Positions 1 through 8,991 of a stretch of 30,868 nucleotides of DNA are shown here, in pieces (position 1 is the stretch's first letter; every line of letters begins with the position of its first letter). This DNA comes from SZUA-186 sp039714155. GTDB taxonomy: Bacteria; Pseudomonadota; Gammaproteobacteria; UBA9214. The position numbers and the translations under genes are program-made. Under the pieces are notes generated by a model. The model did no database searches. It was not told where the DNA came from and saw only the letters and a program-made list of their open reading frames with translations. The DNA is taken from contig JBDLJX010000027.1 in assembly GCA_039714155.1 (NCBI GenBank), positions 1 to 30,868 of the forward strand, written 5' to 3'.

Positions 1-2
1 CG

Positions 3-98
3 GTGGGTGATCCCTACAAGGACACCGCCGGCCCGGCCATCAACCCGTTGATCAAGATCATCAACATCGTCGCCCTGCTGATCGTGCCGCTGTTGTAA
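3..98 (+). CDS. hppA: membrane-bound pyrophosphatase, C-terminal fragment
   Basis: This is the 3' end of a gene that begins before the window. The visible 31 residues read VGDPYKDTAGPAINPLIK and then a hydrophobic tail ending in LIVPLL. The motif GDPYKDTAGPAxNPxIKIxNxV is characteristic of the last cytoplasmic loop and final membrane helix of H+/Na+-translocating membrane pyrophosphatases. These enzymes hydrolyse pyrophosphate and pump ions across the inner membrane. The conserved D and K residues of this loop belong to the pyrophosphate-binding site. Ion specificity and potassium dependence cannot be judged from this fragment. A REP-like palindrome starts 14 bp after the stop codon. Confidence 0.93.
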   Translation: MGDPYKDTAGPAINPLIKIINIVALLIVPLL

Positions 99-111
99 AT
101 ACAGACAATGT

Positions 112-220
112 GTAGGAGCGGCTTCAGCCGCGATCAGGTGCCAGGTATTTCATTGCTGCAATCGCGAATGAATTCGCTCCTACTGCATACAGGATCTGAT
201 CGTGAATAAATTCGCTCCTG
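112..220. repeat. REP-like cluster (three units)
   Basis: Three palindromic units lie between hppA and the next gene. Unit 112-133 is in forward orientation, with head GTAG and core GGAGCGGCTTCAGCCGC. Unit 162-183 is reversed and has the AT-rich core variant GCGAATGAATTCGC. Unit 200-220 is also reversed, is degenerate, and ends CTCCTG instead of CTCCTAC. The first two make a head-out inverted pair like the REPINs of Pseudomonas. The transcript could fold into hairpins here and stabilise or terminate the hppA message. Confidence 0.85.
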
Positions 221-257
221 CGTTTTTAACCTGGTGCACTCCACATCCCCTACAGCC

Positions 258-977
258 ATGACAGACGACATTAGCCCGGAAAAACTCGTTGCCGGTGACA
301 AGAGCGGGATCGACCTGGCCGAATCGCGACCGTCACTGGGGGCTCAGCTGAAAGAACACGAGCAGCATCTCGCCACGCTGCCGGATGACTGTGACCCGAT
401 CGACCGTGCCCGTGTGCAACTGGATATCGCCGAGACCCTGCTGGCCCTGCAGCGCAAGCAGCAGAGCTGGGAGATCGCCCGCGAGGTGTTTGATACCTGT
501 GCCGCAGCCGAGTCCTGGCAGGATGCCATCGAGGCCTGCGACATCCTGTTCCAGTGCGAGCAGCCGGAATCACTGGCGGCACTTGCCAATGGCGTCTGGC
601 TGTCCATCACCTACCCGGTACCGGCACAACTGACTGTCGCCATGCTGCAGCACATCGTTGATGAAACGCCGGATGATTCAGATGGCGCCGCCGTTGCCGC
701 GATGGCAGCAAATTACATTGCCGAGCTGCGCACCGGGGGCGATGACAAGGAAAACCTGACCTTCTTCACCCGGCAGATCCTGGCGGGCGTTGCCAAACGG
801 CACCGCGGCATTGAAGATGATCCCGACATGATCAGGATGTGGATCGAAATCCTCGGCCTGAATGACGTACAGGAACTGCTGTCACGCCTGTCCGTCATGC
901 TGGATACCATCGCCGGGGACAACTGGTGGGTTGACCGCGAGGCCCTGCGGGCGAAGCTGCCTGTAAATCAGGCGTGA
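258..977 (+). CDS. helical (TPR-like) protein of unknown function
   Basis: The protein has 239 residues from the ATG at 258 and begins MTDDISPEKL. An in-frame GTG at 234 would add eight residues. Neither start has a clear Shine-Dalgarno sequence, and I prefer the ATG. The product is acidic and looks almost entirely alpha-helical. The segment around residues 45-110 (DPIDRARVQLDIAETLLAL, then SWEIAREVFDTCAAAESW) has the paired-helix rhythm of tetratricopeptide repeats, which suggests protein binding rather than catalysis. There is no signal peptide and no membrane segment, so it is probably cytoplasmic. I do not recognise the family. Its stop codon TGA lies inside the left arm of a GTGARRCGTGA-type repeat, and the gene converges on the ExbD-like gene at 1058. 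Confidence 0.7.
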   Translation: MTDDISPEKLVAGDKSGIDLAESRPSLGAQLKEHEQHLATLPDDCDPIDRARVQLDIAETLLALQRKQQSWEIAREVFDTCAAAESWQDAIEACDILFQCEQPESLAALANGVWLSITYPVPAQLTVAMLQHIVDETPDDSDGAAVAAMAANYIAELRTGGDDKENLTFFTRQILAGVAKRHRGIEDDPDMIRMWIEILGLNDVQELLSRLSVMLDTIAGDNWWVDREALRAKLPVNQA

Positions 978-1060
978 GGCGCAAAGCGTGAGACGTGAAA
1001 GGTGAAGCGTGAATGTAGACGAACCAATTCACATTTATCTTATCTCACGCTTCACGCCTA
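971..1060. repeat. GTGAARCGTGA-type inverted repeat between convergent genes
   Basis: The left arm at 971-1014 is a degenerate tandem of GCGTGAGGC, AGCGTGAGACGTGAA and GAAGCGTGAAT. The right arm at 1041-1060 reads, on the opposite strand, TAGGCGTGAAGCGTGAGATA. The arms can pair as a hairpin between two convergent genes and could act as a bidirectional terminator. Both flanking stop codons fall inside the arms: TGA at 975-977 (plus strand) and TAG at 1058-1060 (minus strand). Confidence 0.75.
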
Positions 1061-1975
1061 CTCCTGGTGGTAGTAGTCGTACTTCTCGAGTATATCGAAG
1101 GTAAAGCCCCACGCCTCGCTGTAGGACAGGCCACTGTCATCGGGAATGATGACCTTCACATACAGCTTGCCCGCATATTTTTCTTTCAGTTCGGACAGCT
1201 GCGTGTGCAGCTGCTTGCTACTGACGGCCTGGTAGGCTTCATCGGCCGCGTCCTTCAGGCGGATCTGGTAATACTTGCCTTCCTTCCAGTAACGCACCGA
1301 GACCACGTGCTTGCCACTGGCGGAACGGGCCGGCTTGATAAGCTTGTCGTACTTGACCCGCAGGTCATCGTAGTCGCCCTGCAACATCACCAGCTGCTGT
1401 TCCGAGCCGGAAACCTGCTGCCGCAGCTCGGCCAGCTCGTCGTTCTGTACGGCACGCACCAGTTCCAGCTGACGCACCTCGGCCAGTGTTTCCTGATGGC
1501 GTTCTTCCAGCATCGCATGTGAATCAGAGAGCTGCCGGAAACGGTCTTCGGCAAGACGGATATCCCGCTGTGACTGTTGCTGACTGATTTCCAGACGCTG
1601 CCGTTCCGACTCGGTTGCCAGCAAGCGCTGTTCGGTACCGGCCAGCTGCTCCCGGGTTGACTTTTGCAACTCGGAGGCCCGCATCAACTGCATGCGCAAC
1701 TCGGTGATCCTGTGCTGCGCCTGTGCCAGTTGCTCCTCCAGGGTGGCGCTGGTCTCGGAAGCCGAACGCGCCAGTGCTTCTGCCTGCCGCTCCGCCTCGA
1801 TGGTAGCGCGCAGTTCCCGTACCAGGTCCTGGTTACGCACCATCAGCAAGGTGCTGGCCAGCATGAAAATCATTACCACGACCATCATGATGTCGGTAAA
1901 CGACGGCCAGAAACTGTCATTGCCGTTGTCGGCATCACCCCGGTAACGCAGGTCGACAAAGCCCTCGTCCATCAT
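1058..1975 (-). CDS. ExbD/TolR/MotB-like protein with long periplasmic coiled coil
   Basis: The protein has 305 residues. Residues 1-22 are hydrophilic and cytoplasmic. A single membrane helix (about 23-46) starts with WPSFTDIMMVVVMIFML. Asp28 sits where MotB, TolR and ExbD carry their essential proton-accepting aspartate. Residues about 48-213 are a long, Gln/Glu/Arg-rich coiled coil. Residues 220-305 form a small alpha/beta domain (VVSVRYWKEGKYYQIRL, then LYVKVIIPDDSGLSYSEAWG) whose layout resembles the ExbD/TolR periplasmic domain. It does not look like the OmpA peptidoglycan-binding domain of MotB. The start overlaps the stop of the MotA-like gene by one base (TGATG), which indicates translational coupling. 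A role as the rotor or force-transmitting subunit is inferred from this architecture. No specific family name is supported. Confidence 0.82.
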   Translation of the reverse strand: MMDEGFVDLRYRGDADNGNDSFWPSFTDIMMVVVMIFMLASTLLMVRNQDLVRELRATIEAERQAEALARSASETSATLEEQLAQAQHRITELRMQLMRASELQKSTREQLAGTEQRLLATESERQRLEISQQQSQRDIRLAEDRFRQLSDSHAMLEERHQETLAEVRQLELVRAVQNDELAELRQQVSGSEQQLVMLQGDYDDLRVKYDKLIKPARSASGKHVVSVRYWKEGKYYQIRLKDAADEAYQAVSSKQLHTQLSELKEKYAGKLYVKVIIPDDSGLSYSEAWGFTFDILEKYDYYHQE

Positions 1976-2901
1976 CAGTCAACCTGTGCCGGCAAACGAA
2001 AGCCGTCACGCAGGATTTGCTTGATGGTATCTACATCCGCGGTCGTGGCTCCCACCTGTGCAGACAACTCTTCGATACTCGCATGCAGGCGACTGCCGGC
2101 CTCGGCAAAATCCTGCTGGATATGTTTCATACCGGATGCCGCCTGCCGCAAACCGTGTATCAGGCCGGCCACCTCATGCAGCATGCTGTCACTGTCATGC
2201 GAGAACCTCGGCAGCAGGTATATCGAGGTGACTTCCTCGACACCACCCAGCAGGCGTGACTGGGTATCGCTCAGCTTCAGGTTGAAATAACCGTAGAACA
2301 GATAGCAGAGGATGGCGGTAATGGTCGTCGACAGCGCCGTCGACATACCGTGAATGACCAGCCCCATGTTGCCACCGCCGGTCGCGCTTTCGAGCAGGTC
2401 GGATGCCCCTACCAGCGCAATGGAGAGCGACACGATGGTGCCGAAGACGCCGGTGAGGATCAGAATATTATTAACATAACGGGCAAAACTGGTGCGTGTA
2501 TTCTCGCTGGCGAGCAGCGTCGCCGCCAGCGCACTGTGGTTGATCTTTGCATGCTGTTCACCAAGTGACGCCAGGGTGTTGTAGCGCTGTGCAATGATAG
2601 AACGGCCACTGACACCTTTCAGCGGGTTGTCGTGTCCTTTTTCCAGGTGACGAAACATCCTTGCCAGCGCAGTTTCCTCGCCCATGTAGCGCAACAGCGT
2701 GGCAATAATCTTTGCCAGGCCCAGCAGAAAGATCGCAATAATACTGCCGTTGATAATCAGGCCGGCCGAGGTCAGCTGCCGGTCCAGGTAGAGTTCGTTA
2801 ACAAACTTGAGATTGGCCAGCAGGATCGCCAGCACAATGAGTCCGAGTAGCACCAGCCGGAACAACATCCGGCTGCTGAAGTTGGTTTTTACATCAATCA
2901 T
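1975..2901 (-). CDS. MotA/TolQ/ExbB proton-channel family protein
   Basis: The protein has 308 residues with four predicted membrane helices, at about 11-31, 47-70, 143-166 and 183-205. A cytoplasmic loop of about 70 residues lies between helices 2 and 3. Helices 3 and 4 carry the family signature GVFGTIVSLSIALVG and, after a short glycine-rich turn, HGMSTALSTTITAIL. In this superfamily these helices line the ion path. Residues 235-300 form an amphipathic helical tail. The start is supported by AAGGA about 7 bases upstream of the ATG. The gene lies 54 bp downstream of thiC on the same strand and overlaps the ExbD-like gene by one base. The two genes very likely encode one inner-membrane complex, a stator-like pentamer with two ExbD-like subunits by analogy with MotAB and ExbBD. 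Confidence 0.88.
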   Translation of the reverse strand: MIDVKTNFSSRMLFRLVLLGLIVLAILLANLKFVNELYLDRQLTSAGLIINGSIIAIFLLGLAKIIATLLRYMGEETALARMFRHLEKGHDNPLKGVSGRSIIAQRYNTLASLGEQHAKINHSALAATLLASENTRTSFARYVNNILILTGVFGTIVSLSIALVGASDLLESATGGGNMGLVIHGMSTALSTTITAILCYLFYGYFNLKLSDTQSRLLGGVEEVTSIYLLPRFSHDSDSMLHEVAGLIHGLRQAASGMKHIQQDFAEAGSRLHASIEELSAQVGATTADVDTIKQILRDGFRLPAQVD

Positions 2902-2955
2902 GATTGGTCCTTTCCGGGAAGAGGCAATCCCTGCCGGTGGTCGCCACCCCTGGCG

Positions 2956-4836
<1,881 letters not shown>

Positions 4837-4882
4837 GGCACCGCCCTGTGATTTGGTGGATTCAAGCCGGCCGGTGTGCGAG

Positions 4883-4972
4883 CTTCCCTACGCCGGCATC
4901 AACCGGATCAGGTTCGAAGGGTTTCTCTCAGCCAGTCAGCCTGGTGAAGAGCCAGACCGGGCACCCCCAGCT
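4883..4972 (-). promoter_or_regulatory. TPP riboswitch (THI element)
   Basis: On the minus strand the sequence contains the conserved THI-box parts in the right order: GGGGTGCCCGG, then GGCTGAGAGAAACCCTT, then GAACCTGATCCGGTTGATGC, then CCGGCGTAGGGA. The CTGAGA and ACCTGATC blocks form the pyrimidine- and pyrophosphate-sensing cores. The element ends about 45 bases before the thiC start codon, so thiamine pyrophosphate should repress thiC expression. The motor-like pair would also be controlled if it is co-transcribed. Confidence 0.96.
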
Positions 4973-5032
4973 ACGGAGCCGACACGGTAGCGAAAGGCAC
5001 CCGCCAATGCAAGCGGCCGCATTACCGGGATA

Positions 5033-5038
5033 TTTATA
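5033..5038 (-). promoter_or_regulatory. possible -10 box for the thiC leader
   Basis: The hexamer TATAAA (minus strand) lies about 60 bases upstream of the riboswitch in an AT-rich stretch. It is the best -10 candidate for thiC, but I see no convincing -35 at 16-18 bp. Confidence 0.3.
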
Positions 5039-5141
5039 ACTCATTGATTCATATAGCTACTGTTATGGTTTACCCGAACGGATTATTGCCTGTACCCGCC
5101 AAACCCCGTAATCTTGGTCGCCGTAAAAAATAACCGGCAGA

Positions 5142-5810
5142 ATGATAATGCAGCAGATGGATTTCGAACAGGCGCGCTTCAACATGATCGAGCAGCAGGT
5201 ACGTCCCTGGGATGTGCTCGATCAGCAGGTACTCGATGTCATGACCGACATGCCCCGCGAGGCCTTTGTCGACGAGAAATACCGCCGCCTGGCCTTTGCC
5301 GACATCAATATCCCGCTTGGACATGAGCAGGTCATGATGGCGCCCAGGCTTGAAGGCCGCCTGCTGCAGGCACTGGCAATCAGCAAGACGGACAGCGTAC
5401 TCGAAATCGGCACCGGCAGTGGCTACCTGACGGCCTGCCTTGCCCGGCTCGGCAAGCATGTCACCAGTGTTGAAATCTTCCCGGAGTTCAGCCAGGCAGC
5501 CGCCACCCGGCTGAGCGAACAGGGCTGTCACAATGTCACCCTGACAGAAGCGGACGCCGCCAACGGTATCGATGCCGGCAGCCGCTACGACGTTATTGCC
5601 GTCACTGGCTCACTGCCGGCAATGAGCACCGCTTTCCATAACAGCCTGAACATCGGCGGCCGGCTGTTCCTGATTGTCGGTGAGCCACCGGTCATGGAAG
5701 CCATGCTGGTGACACGGATCGACGACAGTAACTGGACAAGCGAAAGCCTGTTCGAGACATCGCTGCCGCCGCTGGTCAACTCGGTCGAACCGGAACGGTT
5801 TGCGCTGTGA
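5142..5810 (+). CDS. protein-L-isoaspartate O-methyltransferase family protein
   Basis: The protein has 222 residues. The SAM-binding motif I is VLEIGTGSGYLTA (residues 86-98), followed by VTSVEIFP and a Rossmann-like order of strands. The N-terminus EQARFNMIEQQVRPWDVLD is typical of a PIMT-related subgroup usually encoded beside tolC and waaA in gammaproteobacteria. True PIMTs have a conserved Ser or Thr in an (I)S-x-P motif near residue 60. Here the equivalent region is IPLGHEQVMMAPRL, so repair of isoaspartate is doubtful and the substrate is unknown. Three ATG codons (5142, 5148, 5157) are possible starts and none has a good ribosome site. Family homologues suggest the 5157 ATG is about where the conserved part begins. 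The tolC gene expected downstream is absent. Confidence 0.9.
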   Translation: MIMQQMDFEQARFNMIEQQVRPWDVLDQQVLDVMTDMPREAFVDEKYRRLAFADINIPLGHEQVMMAPRLEGRLLQALAISKTDSVLEIGTGSGYLTACLARLGKHVTSVEIFPEFSQAAATRLSEQGCHNVTLTEADAANGIDAGSRYDVIAVTGSLPAMSTAFHNSLNIGGRLFLIVGEPPVMEAMLVTRIDDSNWTSESLFETSLPPLVNSVEPERFAL

Positions 5811-5828
5811 TCAGGATAGATATTTTAG

Positions 5829-5967
5829 CCAAGGAATCCACGGAAGAACACGGAAAAAATTATTTTTAAGGCAGTTATTTTTTCGTGTTCTTCCGTGGAT
5901 TCCGTGGCCATTATTTCTTGTTCTTTTCTTTCCGTGTAATTCCGTGTGCTTCCGTGGCCATTAAAAA
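5829..5967. repeat. CCACGGAA-family palindromic repeat
   Basis: The left arm (5829-5857) repeats the motif CCACGGAA as GGAATCCACGGAAGAACACGG. A 25-base AT-rich spacer follows, and the right arm (about 5881-5909) is its reverse complement. A further degenerate half (5925-5967: TTCCGTGTAATTCCGTGTGC and TTCCGTGG) follows. The 5829-5909 part is almost identical, including the spacer, to 17353-17436. It fills the gap between the PIMT-like gene and the hemerythrin gene and can fold as a long hairpin. Confidence 0.85.
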
Positions 5968-6026
5968 AACACATGCGCCCAACTTGATTGGGACCGGCAT
6001 ACAAGCTACACGTTGACTTGATACCC

Positions 6027-6560
6027 ATGTCAGAACAGGAACTACCCAACCCCCTGCCCGGCTTTGACGAGCCGCTGGCACTGCTGCGTGCCTGTCATAA
6101 CAAGATCCTTTTGCATTGTGATTTACTGGAACGTGTTGCCGGTTCGCTTGAAAACGCTGCCACGGATTTCGACAGCCGGGAGGCTGCCCGCAAGGTCATT
6201 GGCTACTTCTCGTCCAGTGCCCGCCTGCACCACCAGGACGAGGAACAGGACCTGTTTCCTATACTGGTACGGCAATCGCTGAAACTCGCCGACCTCGTCA
6301 ACAGCCTGAAACAGGAACACACTACACTGGATAACCTGTGGCAGGCAATCGAACCCGGACTCAAACGCATGCCTGAACCGGATGACCCGGCCGCCTTTGT
6401 TACGGCAGCAACAGAGTTTTGCAGCCTGAACCGGGCGCATGTACAACGGGAAAACACGGAGTTCCTGCCGCTTGCGCAAAGCAGCCTCAGCCACCGGCAG
6501 CTCAAGGATATCGGCCGGGCCATGGCGAAACGGCGCGGCGCACGTTTTCCCGGCTCATAA
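6027..6560 (+). CDS. hemerythrin-like (HHE) domain protein
   Basis: The protein has 177 residues from the ATG at 6027 (MSEQELPNPLPGF). An upstream in-frame TTG at 5988 is possible but lies in repeat-adjacent sequence and is less likely. The predicted four-helix bundle carries the hemerythrin pattern of iron ligands: ACHNKILLHCD in helix 1, LHHQDEEQDLFP in helix 2, LKQEHTTLDNL in helix 3 and NRAHVQRENTEFLP in helix 4. Together these give His, His-x3-Glu, His and His-x4-Glu ligands for a di-iron site. Bacterial members bind oxygen, nitric oxide or iron, or take part in redox repair; which applies here is unknown. No signal peptide is present. The last six bases overlap the end of the convergent waaA gene. 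Confidence 0.88.
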   Translation: MSEQELPNPLPGFDEPLALLRACHNKILLHCDLLERVAGSLENAATDFDSREAARKVIGYFSSSARLHHQDEEQDLFPILVRQSLKLADLVNSLKQEHTTLDNLWQAIEPGLKRMPEPDDPAAFVTAATEFCSLNRAHVQRENTEFLPLAQSSLSHRQLKDIGRAMAKRRGARFPGS

Positions 6561-7814
6561 GTTTCTTTCAATCATCTGCAGCACACTGCCCAGCGCGCCA
6601 CGGTTCCTGGCCACCGTCTCCCGGCCCTTGTTGCCTGCCCGCACACGGTCATCTGCATCCAGTAACCAGTGCGTTACCGTTGCCTCCAGTTCAGCAACAC
6701 TTTCCACCTTGCGGCAGGCACGGGCTTTAACGAGCAGGTCACAGATCTCCGTAAAGTTCGATACCTGCGGCCCGGTCACCACCGGGATGCCGGCCGCCGC
6801 CGGCTCCAGCAGGTTATGCCCGCCCTTGTACACCAGGCTGCCACCGACAAAGGCAACATTGGCCGCCATATAAAACAGCTGCAACTCACCCATGGTGTCA
6901 CCGACAAAGACACTGGTGTCAGGGTTACAGGGCTGCCGCTCGCTGCGCAGTAGCGTCTGGTAACCACGCTGACGACACAAATCGGCCACCGCAGCAAACC
7001 GTTCCGGGTGCCGTGGCACCAGCACCAGCAGGCAAGCAGGCACTTTCCTGCGCACCTGCCGGAACACATCGAGTAACAATTCGTCTTCCCCTTCGTGGGT
7101 GCTACCGGCGATCCACACCGGCCGCGCATCACCCCAGGCGTGACGCAACTCCCTGGCGGCCTGTTCCAGTTCAGGCGCAATAACATGTTCATATTTCAGA
7201 TTGCCGGTCACCGTGATCCGCTCAGGACTGACACCGAGCGAAACGAACCGCCGCGCATCCCGCGGACTTTGTGCCGCAATAGCCGTCACCGCAGCCAGAG
7301 TCTTGCCCATCAATCGCGGGAAATGCCGGTAGCCGGCCGTTGATCGTGCCGACAGGCGCGCATTGACCAGCAGCAGCGGGATTTGCCGTTTCCGGCAGGC
7401 ATTGAACAGGTTTGGCCAGAGCTCGGTTTCCATCACAATGGCCAGCTGCGGCCGGGTGCGGTCGAGAAAGCCGGCCACTGCCCCGGGCAGATCGAAGGGT
7501 ACATACAACTCCACCACCTCATCACCGAACAGTGCCTGCACCTGTGCCGAACCGGTCGGCGTCGCCGTGGTAAGCAGCAGGGAATAGTCCTCGTGCGTTG
7601 CCAGCAGCGCGCGAACCATCGGTGCCGCTGCCTGCACTTCACCAACGGAAACGGCATGCACCCAGATGACTTTCGCGCCAATGGCCGGCTGGATTGCACC
7701 AAAGCGTTCGGACCAGCGGCGCCAGTAAGCCGGGGCGCGCAGACCCCGCCAGGCCAGACGCAACAGCACCAGTGGCGCCAGCAGGTACAGGACCAGAGTA
7801 TAGAGTCTTCTCAA
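6555..7814 (-). CDS. waaA: 3-deoxy-D-manno-octulosonic acid (Kdo) transferase
   Basis: WaaA (KdtA) is an inner-membrane-anchored glycosyltransferase that adds Kdo from CMP-Kdo to the lipid A precursor. The 419-residue length is typical. An N-terminal hydrophobic anchor (residues 4-20) is followed by the GT30 N-terminal domain with WVHAVSVGEVQAA, where Glu59 matches the catalytic glutamate. The C-terminal Rossmann domain contains VGGSLVYKGGHNLLEPAA, which binds the nucleotide sugar. The start appears to be TTG at 7814; no ATG fits nearby. It lies 24 bp after hldD on the same strand, so the two are probably co-transcribed. Its end overlaps the hemerythrin gene tail to tail by six bases. Confidence 0.97.
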   Translation of the reverse strand: MRRLYTLVLYLLAPLVLLRLAWRGLRAPAYWRRWSERFGAIQPAIGAKVIWVHAVSVGEVQAAAPMVRALLATHEDYSLLLTTATPTGSAQVQALFGDEVVELYVPFDLPGAVAGFLDRTRPQLAIVMETELWPNLFNACRKRQIPLLLVNARLSARSTAGYRHFPRLMGKTLAAVTAIAAQSPRDARRFVSLGVSPERITVTGNLKYEHVIAPELEQAARELRHAWGDARPVWIAGSTHEGEDELLLDVFRQVRRKVPACLLVLVPRHPERFAAVADLCRQRGYQTLLRSERQPCNPDTSVFVGDTMGELQLFYMAANVAFVGGSLVYKGGHNLLEPAAAGIPVVTGPQVSNFTEICDLLVKARACRKVESVAELEATVTHWLLDADDRVRAGNKGRETVARNRGALGSVLQMIERNL

Positions 7815-7838
7815 GCTGCCCGACCGGACCGGTGAACG

Positions 7839-8786
7839 TCAGTCATGCGCGTGCAGCCAGTCAAGATAGCGTGGCACGCCAGCCTCGACCGGCATGAATG
7901 GCGCACCATAGCCGGCAGCACGCAGCGCCGAGATATCGGCCTCGGTGAAGCTCTGGTAGCAACCGCGCAGGTGCTCCGGGAAGGGGATGTATTCGATCTC
8001 GCCCCTGCCATGCCAGCCGATCACAGCGTTTGCCACTGCATTGAAACTCTGGCAGCGGCCCGTGCCGACATTGAAGATACCGCTACTGCCGGGCTTCTCC
8101 AGGAACCAGAGATTCACAGCGACTACATCATCGATATAAACGAAGTCGCGCCGCTGCTCACCGTCGGCATAACCGTCACTGCCGGCAAACAGGCGCGGAT
8201 TTTCATCGGCCTGCAGCTGCCGGTGGAGATGACTGGCGATACTGGCCATACTGCCCTTGTGCTGCTCCCGCGGACCATAGACATTGAAATAGCGAAAGCC
8301 GGCAACCCGGGTTTTCGCTTCAGGCAGGATACGGCGTACATGCTGGTCGAACAGAAACTTGCTGTAAGCGTAGATATTCAGCGGCGCCTCGTTTTCACAG
8401 GCCTCGCGGAATACCTTGCCGTCACCATAGACAGAAGCGGATGAGGCATACAGAAATGCCACGCCGCGCTCCAGGCAATAGTGCAACAACTGTTTCGAGT
8501 ATTCATAATTGTTTGCCAGCATGTAACGGGCATCCCATTCCGTGGTACTGGAACAGGCGCCCTCGTGAAATACTGCCTCGATGGTTACATCGGTAAATAC
8601 CCCGGCATTCAGGCGCGTGAGCAACTCATCCTTGTCGATGGCATCGGAGTAGTTGCAATCGGCCAGGTTGAGAAGTTTGGCATTCTCAAGCTCGTCGACC
8701 ACCAGGATATCCTCCCGGCCACGGTCGTTAAGACCCTTGACGATATTGCTGCCGATAAACCCGGCACCGCCGGTAACGATGATCAT
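7839..8786 (-). CDS. hldD: ADP-glyceromanno-heptose 6-epimerase
   Basis: HldD epimerises ADP-D-glycero-D-manno-heptose to the L-glycero form used for the LPS inner core. This 315-residue short-chain dehydrogenase has the NADP-binding motif GGAGFIGS (residues 6-13), the segment FLYASSASVYG with its catalytic Ser, and the YxxxK pair Tyr139/Lys143 (IYAYSK). The family-specific block FRYFNVYGPREQHKGSMAS is present. It is encoded between hldE (upstream, separated by a nested repeat) and waaA (24 bp downstream). No obvious ribosome site precedes the ATG. Confidence 0.98.
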   Translation of the reverse strand: MIIVTGGAGFIGSNIVKGLNDRGREDILVVDELENAKLLNLADCNYSDAIDKDELLTRLNAGVFTDVTIEAVFHEGACSSTTEWDARYMLANNYEYSKQLLHYCLERGVAFLYASSASVYGDGKVFREACENEAPLNIYAYSKFLFDQHVRRILPEAKTRVAGFRYFNVYGPREQHKGSMASIASHLHRQLQADENPRLFAGSDGYADGEQRRDFVYIDDVVAVNLWFLEKPGSSGIFNVGTGRCQSFNAVANAVIGWHGRGEIEYIPFPEHLRGCYQSFTEADISALRAAGYGAPFMPVEAGVPRYLDWLHAHD

Positions 8787-8827
8787 TGTATTTATCCAGG
8801 GCCGAAGTTTCTGATTAATTTTTTTCT

Positions 8828-8988
8828 ACCGCAGAGGCGCAGAGGTCGCAGAGAAAATCGTTTTTATATGAAACATGTAGGAGCGAATTTATTCGCGATT
8901 GAATTGGTTTTATTCCAAACATCATCGCGGCTAAAGCCGCTCCTACAAAAATATTTACCTTCTCTGCACCCACAGCGTATCTGCGGTG
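8828..8988. repeat. nested repeat: REP-like pair inside CGCAGAGG-type arms
   Basis: The outer left arm (8828-8857) reads ACCGCAGAGGCGCAGAGG followed by TCGCAGAGAAAA. The outer right arm (8960-8988) is its imperfect reverse complement (TTCTCTGCACCCACAGCG, then CTGCGGTG). Inside the arms lies a complete REP-like inverted pair: 8877-8898, with AT-rich core GGAGCGAATTTATTCGC, and 8925-8946, reversed, with core GCGGCTAAAGCCGC. The element fills the gap between hldE and hldD, which run in the same direction. Confidence 0.85.
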
Positions 8989-8991
8989 AAC

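Noticed and set aside
1058..2901. Zorya defence system
   Set aside because: The MotA-like and ExbD-like pair recalls ZorAB, but the second protein lacks the OmpA domain, the first lacks a long cytoplasmic tail, and no ZorC, ZorD or ZorE gene is nearby.
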